Assembly: GCA_964485635.1 (NCBI GenBank)
Contig: CAZAJS010000018.1
Span: 1-18,668, forward strand
Direction of reading: 5' to 3'
DNA: 18,668 bases
DNA from: CAZAJS01 sp964485635
GTDB taxonomy: Bacteria; Pseudomonadota; Gammaproteobacteria; Francisellales; Francisellaceae
Part shown: positions 7,609-14,899 of the stretch, in pieces
Numbering within the stretch: position 1 is the first letter of the stretch
How the letters are laid out: each line of letters starts with the position of its first letter
Translations under genes and position numbers: made by a program
The notes under the pieces: generated by a model
Databases searched by the model: none
Told to the model about the DNA's origin: nothing
The model's input: the letters and a program-made list of their open reading frames with translations, nothing else

Positions 7609-7629
7609 ATACCTATGGTGTAAGTGCAA
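7601..7629 (-). promoter_or_regulatory. Putative ffs promoter
   Basis: Reading the minus strand, TTGCAC (7629-7624) is followed after 17 bp by AAGAAT (7606-7601). This places the start at about 7594-7593, exactly where pairing predicts the 5' end of the 4.5S RNA. The hexamers are imperfect (three and four of six consensus bases), so the main support is position. The -10 lies inside a 17-bp palindrome, listed separately. Confidence 0.45.
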
Positions 7630-7698
7630 GGATAAAATCAAAAATTTACTCGACAATCGTATTAAACCAATGATCTCGTTCACGAATGCTCAATAAAC

Positions 7699-7728
7699 TT
7701 GCTGTATTTTTGAGTCAAAATGTACTAT
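7699..7728 (+). promoter_or_regulatory. Putative promoter of the aceE-aceF-lpd operon
   Basis: TTGCTG (7699-7704) and TACTAT (7723-7728) are separated by 18 bp, giving a predicted start near 7735 and a leader of about 65 nt before the aceE start at 7802. The rest of 7609-7801 is AT-rich and shows no gene. No pdhR-like regulator gene lies next to it. No PdhR or Fis operator was recognised by eye. Confidence 0.35.
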
Positions 7729-7801
7729 CATGAGTAATGGAAGAAATAATATAGAATGAATCAATATTGTTTGATAAATCATGGGAAATAGGAGATATTT
7801 G

Positions 7802-10489
7802 ATGTCAGAGCCATTAAACCATCAGCCACAAAACCAAGATGTTGACGTCCAAGAGACGCAAGAATGGTTAGAAGCATTAGAAGATGTACTACAGCGAGAA
7901 GGGCCAGATCGTGCTGCTTTTATTTTTGACCAATTGATGAATAAAGCCGGTCAGCTTGGTCTTGAAAATGCTTATCCAGTTGCTCAGACAACGTTTGTCA
8001 ATACAATTGGTCAAGATGAGCAGCCTGCTTACCCAGGTGATTTAGCTATTGAGCAAAAAATCGAAGCAGTGCATCGTTGGAATGCGGCTGTTATGGTTGC
8101 TAAAGCGAATAAAGCAGATGGATCAATCGGGGGGCATATTGGAACAGGGGCTGGTGCTTTAACCTTATATGAAGTTGGATTTAATCACTTTTTCCAGGCC
8201 CCTAATGAAAATCAAGCGGGTGATTTAGTGTTTTATCAAGGCCATGCATCACCAATTATTTATGCACGTTCTTATTTAGAAGGACGTTTGACAGAGGACC
8301 AACTTTTATTGTTCCGCCGAGAAGCTTTTTCAGATGGCCTATCATCATACCCACATCCTAATTTACAGCCAACTTATTGGCAATTTCCTACTGTTTCAAT
8401 GGGGCTTGGACCATTACAAGGTATTTATCAAGCACGCTTTATGAAATATTTGCATGCCCGTGGGATGGCTAATACACAAGGGCGTCATGTATGGGTCTTT
8501 TGTGGTGATGGTGAAATGGATGAACCAGAGTCATTAGGTGCTATTACACGTGCAAAGCGTGAGCAATTGGATAATTTGATTTTTGTCATTAACTGTAATA
8601 TGCAGCGTCTTGATGGTTTGGTTGATGGTAATGGCAAGGTCGTTGAAGATTTTGAAGGTATCTTTAGAGGTGCCGGTTGGAACGTTATTAAAGTCTTATG
8701 GGGTAGTAACTGGGAACCATTGTTTCAAAAAGATAAAAATGGCAAACTTCAAAAACGTTTAGCAGAATTAAATGATGGTAAAATGCAGTATGCACGCTCT
8801 CATGGCGCAAAAGCTTTGCGTGAAGCCTTATTTTCTGGGGATCCAGACCTCGAGGCAATGGGCTCAGAAATGAGTGACCAAGAGATTAATGATCTTATGC
8901 GTGGTGGACATGATCCGGTAAAAGTATATGCAGCTTACCAACGTGCGACGCAAAACACCAATGGTAAGCCGACTGTCATTTTGCCAATGACCATTAAAGG
9001 CTATGGGCTAGGGAAAGCAGGAGAATCAAAAAATATTGCTCATAATGTGAAAAAGTTATCCAGTGAAGACTTAAGTGAGCTAAAAGAACGATTTGATATT
9101 CCAGCTAGTCAGGCGCAAGTTGAAAATATGGATTTTATTCAATTTGATGATCAAAGTGCTGAGGCAAAATATTTACATGCTAAACGCCAAGCACTTGGCG
9201 GATATATGCCTGCTCGATACCATGAGTGTGAATCATTACCGATCCCTCACTATACAGAATTTGGTAAATTATTCATGAAAGATTCCGATGATCGTGAGTT
9301 ATCGACAACAACAGCATTTGTCCGAATGGTTTCAACTTTGATGCGGGATAAACAACTTAAAGATCATTTAGTGCCAATTACAGTTGATGAGTCACGAACG
9401 TTTGGAATGGAAGGCATGTTCCGTCAATTAGGTATTTATAATCCGAAAGGCCAAAATTATACACCTGAAGATAAAGATCAGGTTATGTACTACAAAGAAT
9501 CAAAAGATGGACAAATCTTACAAGATGGTATTAATGAAGCAGGTGGTTTTTGCTCGTGGTTAGCAGCTGCGACTTCTTATAGCGTACATCGTGTACCAAT
9601 GATTCCATTTTATATTTATTACTCAATGTTTGGTTTTCAACGCATTGGTGATTTAGCGTGGGCTGCAGGGGACTCTCATGCTCGAGGATTTTTGCTAGGT
9701 GGAACAGCGGGACGAACAACGTTGAATGGTGAAGGATTGCAACATCAGGATGGCCATAGCCACATTCAAGCTGGTTTGATTCCGAATTGTGTCTCTTATG
9801 ATCCAACTTATGCCTATGAACTGGCTGTAATTCTTTGGGATGGGATGCGTCGGATGTATCAACAGCATGAAAATGTATTTTATTATATCACAATGATGAA
9901 TGAGAACTATCCGCATGGTTCGATGCCAGAAGGGGCTGAACAAGGCATTATTAAAGGCTTATATTGTTTACGGCAGGCGTGTGAACCGACAGAAAAAGTA
10001 GTCCAGTTAATGGGTTCAGGGACAATTCTTCGTGAAGTTGAAGCAGCAGCAGAAATGTTGCAAGCAGATTTTGGCGTATCTGCTAATATTTGGAGCATGA
10101 CATCGGCGAATGAACTGTATCGTGATGGGCAACAATCAGTCCGCTATAACCGTTTAAATCCAGAAGCAACACCACAAGTGCCGTATCTTACTCAGTGCTT
10201 AGAAAATCAAAAAGGCCCTGTAATTGCAGCGACAGACTATATTAAACTTTATAGTGAACAACTAAGAGGCTTTATCCCACAGCGTTATATTACACTCGGC
10301 ACTGATGGCTTTGGTCGGAGTGATTCGCGTGAAGCGCTTCGTCAATTTTTTGAAGTAGATCGTTATCATGTGGCATATGCTGCTTTGTATGGTTTAGTGC
10401 AAGAAGGCCAATTAGAAGAAAATGTCTTAGCGCAGGCAAAAGAAAAATATGGTATTGATGACCAACGCCCTGCCCCAGAATTAAGTTAA
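7802..10489 (+). CDS. aceE: Pyruvate dehydrogenase E1 component, homodimeric type
   Basis: Thiamine-diphosphate enzyme that decarboxylates pyruvate and acetylates the lipoyl groups of AceF in the cytosolic pyruvate dehydrogenase complex. At 895 residues it matches E. coli AceE (887) along its length. The ThDP/Mg motif is complete: GDGEMDE with Asp236, and NCNMQ with Asn266 and Gln268. The flexible active-site loop carries His414 in KNIAHNVKK, equivalent to His407 of E. coli. The C-terminal region includes FGMEG, GEGLQHQDGHSH and GTDGFGRSDSR. The start is chosen at 7802 because AGGAGA (7790-7795) sits six bases upstream; the in-frame ATG at 7781 precedes that site and adds seven non-conserved residues. 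The stop is followed 20 bases later by aceF. It lies first in a four-gene run. Confidence 0.97.
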   Translation: MSEPLNHQPQNQDVDVQETQEWLEALEDVLQREGPDRAAFIFDQLMNKAGQLGLENAYPVAQTTFVNTIGQDEQPAYPGDLAIEQKIEAVHRWNAAVMVAKANKADGSIGGHIGTGAGALTLYEVGFNHFFQAPNENQAGDLVFYQGHASPIIYARSYLEGRLTEDQLLLFRREAFSDGLSSYPHPNLQPTYWQFPTVSMGLGPLQGIYQARFMKYLHARGMANTQGRHVWVFCGDGEMDEPESLGAITRAKREQLDNLIFVINCNMQRLDGLVDGNGKVVEDFEGIFRGAGWNVIKVLWGSNWEPLFQKDKNGKLQKRLAELNDGKMQYARSHGAKALREALFSGDPDLEAMGSEMSDQEINDLMRGGHDPVKVYAAYQRATQNTNGKPTVILPMTIKGYGLGKAGESKNIAHNVKKLSSEDLSELKERFDIPASQAQVENMDFIQFDDQSAEAKYLHAKRQALGGYMPARYHECESLPIPHYTEFGKLFMKDSDDRELSTTTAFVRMVSTLMRDKQLKDHLVPITVDESRTFGMEGMFRQLGIYNPKGQNYTPEDKDQVMYYKESKDGQILQDGINEAGGFCSWLAAATSYSVHRVPMIPFYIYYSMFGFQRIGDLAWAAGDSHARGFLLGGTAGRTTLNGEGLQHQDGHSHIQAGLIPNCVSYDPTYAYELAVILWDGMRRMYQQHENVFYYITMMNENYPHGSMPEGAEQGIIKGLYCLRQACEPTEKVVQLMGSGTILREVEAAAEMLQADFGVSANIWSMTSANELYRDGQQSVRYNRLNPEATPQVPYLTQCLENQKGPVIAATDYIKLYSEQLRGFIPQRYITLGTDGFGRSDSREALRQFFEVDRYHVAYAALYGLVQEGQLEENVLAQAKEKYGIDDQRPAPELS

Positions 10490-10509
10490 TGAGTCAAGGA
10501 GTCTATAAT

Positions 10510-12141
10510 ATGACAACTGAAAAAATTTATGTCCCAGATATTGGTGACTACCAAAATGTTGATGTGATCGAGGTGAATGTTTCTGATGGGGATCAGGTTG
10601 AACAAGAAGATTCTTTAATCACGTTAGAAACAGATAAAGCTAGCATGGAAATCCCTTCGCCACAATCGGGACAAATTGTCAAAATGCTTGTCAAAGAAGG
10701 CGATAAAGTTTCCCAAGGTGATCCTATTGCAGAAATTCAGGCATCAGCGTCATCACAAACTCAGTCAACATCGGCCCCATCGGACAGTCAGAGTCAATCA
10801 ACGAATGACTCATCAACAACGACAAGTGATGATCAAATACAAACTGAACAAACCATTGAAGTTCCAGATATCGGCGACTATCAAAATGTGGATGTTATTG
10901 AAGTCAATGTCTCTGAAGGAGATACATTCGAATCAGAAGACTCTTTGATCACATTAGAAACAGATAAAGCTAGCATGGAAATTCCAGCCCCTTATGGTGG
11001 TAAAATCGTTCAAATGCTTGTCAAAGAAGGAGATAAGGTTTCTCAGGGTGACTCTATTGCTAAAGTCGTAACCCAGCAAGCGGATCAAACCAATAAAGAG
11101 TCTTCTAAACAGCAAACAAGTGCCTCACAAGATTCCTCAGAGTCGAATGCAGCTGTCAATCAAAAAGAAGACACACCAAAGACACAAACTGGGCAAACAG
11201 GAATTGATCAAAATGCAGCTCCAGATAATCATAATGCGCCAGCATCACCAGCAGTAAGGCGTCTGGCGCGAATTTTAGGGGTTGATTTAAATCGTGTGAC
11301 CCCGACAGGCCGTAAAGGAAGAATCACCAAAGATGATTGCAATGCTTATATTAAGCAAGCGGTGACAGCCCAGCAGCAAGGTAAGGGCTCTTCTGGCAAT
11401 GGGCTTGATTTATTACCAGATCCTGAAATTGATTTTGAAAAGTTTGGACCTATAACGAAAGAGCCTTTATCACGCATCAATAAAATCAGTGCACAAAACC
11501 TATCAAGAAACTGGGTTAAAATTCCACATGTAACGTTTTATGATGAAGCTGATATTACAGATTTAGAGGCCTTTCGGAAAGCGAAAAAAGCACAAGCCGA
11601 AAAAGCTGGTGTGAAGTTAACGCCATTAGCTTTCCTCATTAAAGCAGCGGCAAAAGCTTTGCAAATGTATCCAAGGTTTAATAGTTCTTTATCGAATGAT
11701 GGGGAAAATTTGATTATTAAAGAATATTTTAATATTGGTTTTGCTGCAGACACGCCAAAAGGTTTAGTTGTTCCAGTTATTAAAAATGCCGATCAAAAAA
11801 GTATTTTTGAAATTTCAAGTGAGGTGGCGACTTTAGCGGGAAAAGCAAAAGATGGTAAACTTAAGCCTGAAGAGATGAAAGGGGCTACCTTTACAATTTC
11901 AAGTTTAGGTGTGCTTGGGACAACAGCATTTACACCAATTATCAATATGCCAGAAGTGGCAATTCTTGGTGTTTCAAAATCTCAGACAAAACCTGTTTGG
12001 GATGGTAGCGAATTTCAACCAAGAACAATGTTGCCGTTGTCATTATCAACGGATCATCGTGTAATTGATGGAGCTTTAGCGGCTAAATTCTTAACGCAAT
12101 ATAATGCATTTTTAGAAGATTTAAGAGAATTATTACTGTAA
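10510..12141 (+). CDS. aceF: Dihydrolipoamide acetyltransferase, E2 of pyruvate dehydrogenase, two lipoyl domains
   Basis: Core of the pyruvate dehydrogenase complex; moves acetyl groups from E1 to CoA. The 543 residues hold lipoyl domain 1 (about 5-78, lipoyl Lys43 in ETDKAS), lipoyl domain 2 (about 115-188, Lys153), a peripheral-subunit-binding domain (about 245-282, SPAVRRLAR to GRKGRITKDD) and the catalytic domain (about 310-543) with His516 and Asp520 in DHRVIDG. E. coli AceF has three lipoyl domains, other gammaproteobacteria one or two. Linkers (about 79-114 and 187-243) are Ser/Gln/Thr-rich rather than the usual Ala/Pro-rich. Start 10510 is preferred: AAGGAG (10496-10501) lies eight bases before it, while the ATG at 10489 overlaps the aceE stop and adds seven unlikely residues. 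lpd follows after 25 bp. Confidence 0.97.
   Translation: MTTEKIYVPDIGDYQNVDVIEVNVSDGDQVEQEDSLITLETDKASMEIPSPQSGQIVKMLVKEGDKVSQGDPIAEIQASASSQTQSTSAPSDSQSQSTNDSSTTTSDDQIQTEQTIEVPDIGDYQNVDVIEVNVSEGDTFESEDSLITLETDKASMEIPAPYGGKIVQMLVKEGDKVSQGDSIAKVVTQQADQTNKESSKQQTSASQDSSESNAAVNQKEDTPKTQTGQTGIDQNAAPDNHNAPASPAVRRLARILGVDLNRVTPTGRKGRITKDDCNAYIKQAVTAQQQGKGSSGNGLDLLPDPEIDFEKFGPITKEPLSRINKISAQNLSRNWVKIPHVTFYDEADITDLEAFRKAKKAQAEKAGVKLTPLAFLIKAAAKALQMYPRFNSSLSNDGENLIIKEYFNIGFAADTPKGLVVPVIKNADQKSIFEISSEVATLAGKAKDGKLKPEEMKGATFTISSLGVLGTTAFTPIINMPEVAILGVSKSQTKPVWDGSEFQPRTMLPLSLSTDHRVIDGALAAKFLTQYNAFLEDLRELLL
10531..10722 (+). repeat. Direct repeat copy 1, lipoyl-domain coding segment of aceF
   Basis: Encodes residues 8-71. 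It is repeated 330 bp downstream, with 55 of 64 encoded residues identical. A 29-bp stretch around the lipoyl lysine (10624-10652) is identical in both copies, while many other codons differ synonymously. Confidence 0.85.
10861..11052 (+). repeat. Direct repeat copy 2, lipoyl-domain coding segment of aceF
   Basis: Encodes residues 118-181, the second lipoyl domain. It pairs with 10531-10722, and the exactly shared 29-bp stretch here is 10954-10982. The many synonymous differences elsewhere argue for an old duplication kept similar, and against an assembly artefact. Confidence 0.85.
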
Positions 12142-12166
12142 ACAGCAATGATAAAGAGGTTATAAA

Positions 12167-13591
12167 ATGAGTGATATGCAAACACAAGTGGTTGTATTAG
12201 GAAGTGGTCCAGGTGGATATAGTGCAGCGTTTCGGGCTGCTGATTTAGGTAAAAAAGTAATGCTCGTTGAACGCTATGATGAAATCGGTGGTGTTTGCTT
12301 GAATGTAGGGTGTATCCCATCAAAAGCATTACTACATGTGGCAAAAGTCATGGAAGAAGCTAAAGAGCTACAAGCGGATGGCTTGATCGATATGGGGGAT
12401 TTTACTTACAACCGTGATAAAATTATTGATTATAAAGCCAATGTTGTGAAGAAACTTACGACAGGTTTAAAAGGGATGGCCAAACAACGTCAAGTTGAAA
12501 TTGTCAAAGGCTATGGCAAATTTTCAGCAGCTAATGAGCTTAGCGTTGAGCAGGCTGATGGTACAACAAAAACAATCGCGTTTGAACAGGCAATTATTGC
12601 AGCTGGTTCACGTGTTATTCAGTTACCTTTTGTTCCTGATGATCCAAGAATTATCGACTCAACAGGCGCGCTTCAGATGGAAGAGATTCCAGAAAAAATG
12701 CTTGTCATTGGTGGCGGTATTATCGGTTTAGAAATGGCACAAGTGTATAGTGAGCTTGGCAGCCATATTACAGTTGCAGAATTTGCTGACCAATTGATGG
12801 GTGCGGCTGATAAAGACATTGTTCAGCCTTATCAAAAACGTATGATAAAAAAACGCGGTTATGATATTCGTTTAGAGACTAAAGTCACCAATGTTGAAGC
12901 TAAAGACGATGGGCTTTATGTCACGATGGAAGGTAAAAATGCCCCAAGTGATGTTGAACGTTATGATCGTATTTTATTAGCCGTTGGACGTCGTCCAAAT
13001 GGGGATTTGATTGATGCGGATAAAGCGGGCGTCAATGTTGATGAGCATGGGTTTATTCATGTAGATAAGCAGTTAAAAACGAATGTAGATCATATTTTTG
13101 CGATTGGGGATATCATTGGTCAACCTATGCTAGCTCACAAGGCAGTTCCAGAAGGTCGAACAGCAGCAGAAGTAATTGCTGGGAAAAAACATTACTTTGA
13201 ACCAAAAGCAATACCATCAGTGGCTTATACAGATCCAGAAGTTGCCTGGGTTGGAATGACTGAAAAACAAGCTAAAGAGCAAGGCATCGATTATGAAAAA
13301 GGTGTATTCCCTTGGGCAGCAAGTGGTCGATCATTGAGTTTAGGTCGTGATGAAGGCATGACAAAAATGTTGTTTGATAAAAATGAACGTTTAATTGGTG
13401 CCGCAATGGTAGGACCGAATGCTGGTGAATTAATTGCTGAAACGACTTTAGCGATTGAAATGGGGTGTGATGCTGAAGATATTGCTTTAACAGTACATCC
13501 ACATCCAACATTATCAGAAACGGTTATGCTTGCTACTGAAATGTATGAAGGAACAGCTACAGATCTTTATGCGCCGAAAAAGAAAAAATAA
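12167..13591 (+). CDS. lpd: Dihydrolipoamide dehydrogenase (E3)
   Basis: FAD flavoprotein that reoxidises dihydrolipoyl groups of E2 and passes electrons to NAD+. It serves pyruvate dehydrogenase and usually 2-oxoglutarate dehydrogenase too. The 474 residues equal E. coli Lpd in length. The FAD-binding motif GSGPGGYSAA (12-21) is followed by the redox-active disulfide Cys44/Cys49 in GGVCLNVGCIPSK. The NAD-binding glycine motif is GGGIIGLE, and the second FAD motif is AIGDIIGQPMLAHKA. The C-terminal catalytic pair is His446/Glu451 in HPHPTLSE. An AGAGG ribosome site lies seven bases before the ATG. It is third in the operon after aceF, and its stop codon directly abuts the next start codon. 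The protein ends in four lysines. Confidence 0.97.
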   Translation: MSDMQTQVVVLGSGPGGYSAAFRAADLGKKVMLVERYDEIGGVCLNVGCIPSKALLHVAKVMEEAKELQADGLIDMGDFTYNRDKIIDYKANVVKKLTTGLKGMAKQRQVEIVKGYGKFSAANELSVEQADGTTKTIAFEQAIIAAGSRVIQLPFVPDDPRIIDSTGALQMEEIPEKMLVIGGGIIGLEMAQVYSELGSHITVAEFADQLMGAADKDIVQPYQKRMIKKRGYDIRLETKVTNVEAKDDGLYVTMEGKNAPSDVERYDRILLAVGRRPNGDLIDADKAGVNVDEHGFIHVDKQLKTNVDHIFAIGDIIGQPMLAHKAVPEGRTAAEVIAGKKHYFEPKAIPSVAYTDPEVAWVGMTEKQAKEQGIDYEKGVFPWAASGRSLSLGRDEGMTKMLFDKNERLIGAAMVGPNAGELIAETTLAIEMGCDAEDIALTVHPHPTLSETVMLATEMYEGTATDLYAPKKKK

Positions 13592-14143
13592 ATGATGGTA
13601 CAAAAGCCTTTTGAAAAGCTAATGCGTAGAAATAAAAAACTAACACGTCAAAAAGCAACGGCTATTAGTAGTGTGATCATTGTATTGAGTGTCTTGTTTG
13701 GCGTGGTTGCAAATGGATGGCACCATTATCAACTTGCTCAAAAAAGCATAGATCAAGCTGTAGAAAAACGTGTTAATCATCAAACAATAGCAATGTTGAA
13801 TGATATGTCTCAGCAAGATAGCGCCCATCCCAGCAAAGGCACAATTCAAACGGCCTACAAAACGTTTGCAGCGGGGGATTTTAGAAAGGCATATCAACGG
13901 TTAAAACCTTTCGCTGTATCAGGTGATGTCAAAAGTCGATTGATCTTAGGCTATTTAAATGAATTTGGGCAAGGGCATGATCAAAATATGCATCAAGCGA
14001 CCTTATGGTATTATGCTTCAATTTATCCGAATGAAGATAATCTTAATGCTCGTATTCGTGGTCTTGAAGCCTTTCGGGATGGCCAAGAAGCTCAAGCAGC
14101 ACAATGGTTTAGAACAGCTGGTGAATTAGGTGTCATTGTTTGA
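13592..14143 (+). CDS. Small membrane-anchored Sel1/TPR-like repeat protein
   Basis: A 183-residue protein of unknown function. A strongly basic N-terminus (RRNKK, then R and K) precedes one hydrophobic helix (about 23-41), giving an N-in, C-out anchor or an uncleaved signal. The periplasmic part (about 45-183) looks helical. Residues about 111-144 fit the Sel1-like pattern (LILGYLNEFGQGHDQN, then A, W and YYAS). A preceding helix pair (about 85-108) and a following one (about 154-178, EAFRDGQEAQAAQWF) resemble TPR units. The start codon directly follows the lpd stop, implying translational coupling; ATG 13592 or 13595 are equally possible and no strong ribosome site exists. The 3' end runs to 20 bases before ung. 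The association with the pyruvate dehydrogenase operon is positional only. Confidence 0.75.
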   Translation: MMVQKPFEKLMRRNKKLTRQKATAISSVIIVLSVLFGVVANGWHHYQLAQKSIDQAVEKRVNHQTIAMLNDMSQQDSAHPSKGTIQTAYKTFAAGDFRKAYQRLKPFAVSGDVKSRLILGYLNEFGQGHDQNMHQATLWYYASIYPNEDNLNARIRGLEAFRDGQEAQAAQWFRTAGELGVIV

Positions 14144-14163
14144 ATAATGCCATTGGAGGTTGT

Positions 14164-14817
14164 ATGGAATGGCAGGACGCTTTAAAAGCCCACAAGCAGT
14201 CTGAGTATTTTCAAAAAATATTAGCTAATGTGCAATATCAGCGGGATCAGGGGGCTATCATTTATCCTCCTGCTTCACAGATATTTAATGCATTTAAACA
14301 ATGCCCTTTTAGCCGTTTGAAAGTTGTGATTCTTGGCCAAGATCCTTACCATAATCCAGGCCAAGCCCATGGATTATCTTTTTCTGTGCCAGATGGGGTA
14401 GCATTTCCACCTTCATTAGCCAATATTTTTAAAACTTTATCCAATGACTTATCGCTTCCAATCCCATCAACAGGGAATTTAACGCCTTGGGCACAGCAGG
14501 GCGTTTTTTTATTAAATACCGTATTAACCGTGATTCATAAAAAACCACATTCACATGCAACAATAGGTTGGCAACATTTTACGGATGCTGTGATCGATAT
14601 AATTAGTCAATTTAAAGATCATGTCGTTTTTATGTTATGGGGTGGGCAAGCGCAAAAGAAAAGACAGTTTATTGATCAAACCAAACATACTGTTTTGACA
14701 GCACCACATCCATCGCCATTGTCTGCTTATCGAGGTTTTTTTGATTGCCAACACTTTTCAAAATGTAATGACTCATTAACGCAGCATGGCCAAACGCCGA
14801 TTAATTGGCAATTATAA
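14164..14817 (+). CDS. ung: Uracil-DNA glycosylase, family 1
   Basis: Removes uracil from DNA as the first step of base-excision repair. The 217 residues are slightly shorter than E. coli Ung (229). The water-activating loop GQDPYH (58-63) carries catalytic Asp60, equivalent to E. coli Asp64. The substrate-specific stretch PPSLANIF and the minor-groove loop HPSPLSAYRGF with His182 (E. coli His187) are intact, so it should be active. Start 14164 is chosen because GGAGG (14155-14159) precedes it; the spacing of four bases is a little short. A longer frame beginning with TTG at 14140 would overlap the previous gene's stop and place that ribosome site inside the gene. It is probably transcribed with the upstream operon, since no terminator or promoter is evident before it. 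Confidence 0.96.
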   Translation: MEWQDALKAHKQSEYFQKILANVQYQRDQGAIIYPPASQIFNAFKQCPFSRLKVVILGQDPYHNPGQAHGLSFSVPDGVAFPPSLANIFKTLSNDLSLPIPSTGNLTPWAQQGVFLLNTVLTVIHKKPHSHATIGWQHFTDAVIDIISQFKDHVVFMLWGGQAQKKRQFIDQTKHTVLTAPHPSPLSAYRGFFDCQHFSKCNDSLTQHGQTPINWQL

Positions 14818-14853
14818 TATGGTTAATATTTGATTTTGTCTCCTTAGGATCTA

Positions 14854-14862
14854 TGATATAAT
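14854..14862 (+). promoter_or_regulatory. Extended -10 promoter of gyrA
   Basis: TGATATAAT is a perfect TGn extended -10 with consensus hexamer TATAAT (14857-14862). The -35 is poor: TTGTCT at 14836-14841 leaves only 15 bp, and TTTTGT at 14834-14839 leaves 17 bp. The predicted start near 14869 gives a leader of about 31 nt. A TAAAGGG ribosome site (14888-14894) lies five bases before the ATG. In E. coli, gyrase promoters are switched on by DNA relaxation and their -10 region is critical; the same may hold here. Confidence 0.6.
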
Positions 14863-14899
14863 AACTACAGGTCAACTTGCCACCGAATAAAGGGTTTTT

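Noticed and set aside
7781..7801. Earlier in-frame ATG for aceE
   Set aside because: The good AGGAGA ribosome site lies after it, and the extra seven residues do not resemble AceE.
10489..10509. aceF start overlapping the aceE stop (ATGA-like overlap)
   Set aside because: AAGGAG at 10496-10501 fits the ATG at 10510, and the lipoyl domain begins right after that residue.
14841..14849. Small palindrome TCCTTAGGA in the gyrA promoter
   Set aside because: Four-base arms are too short to distinguish from chance.
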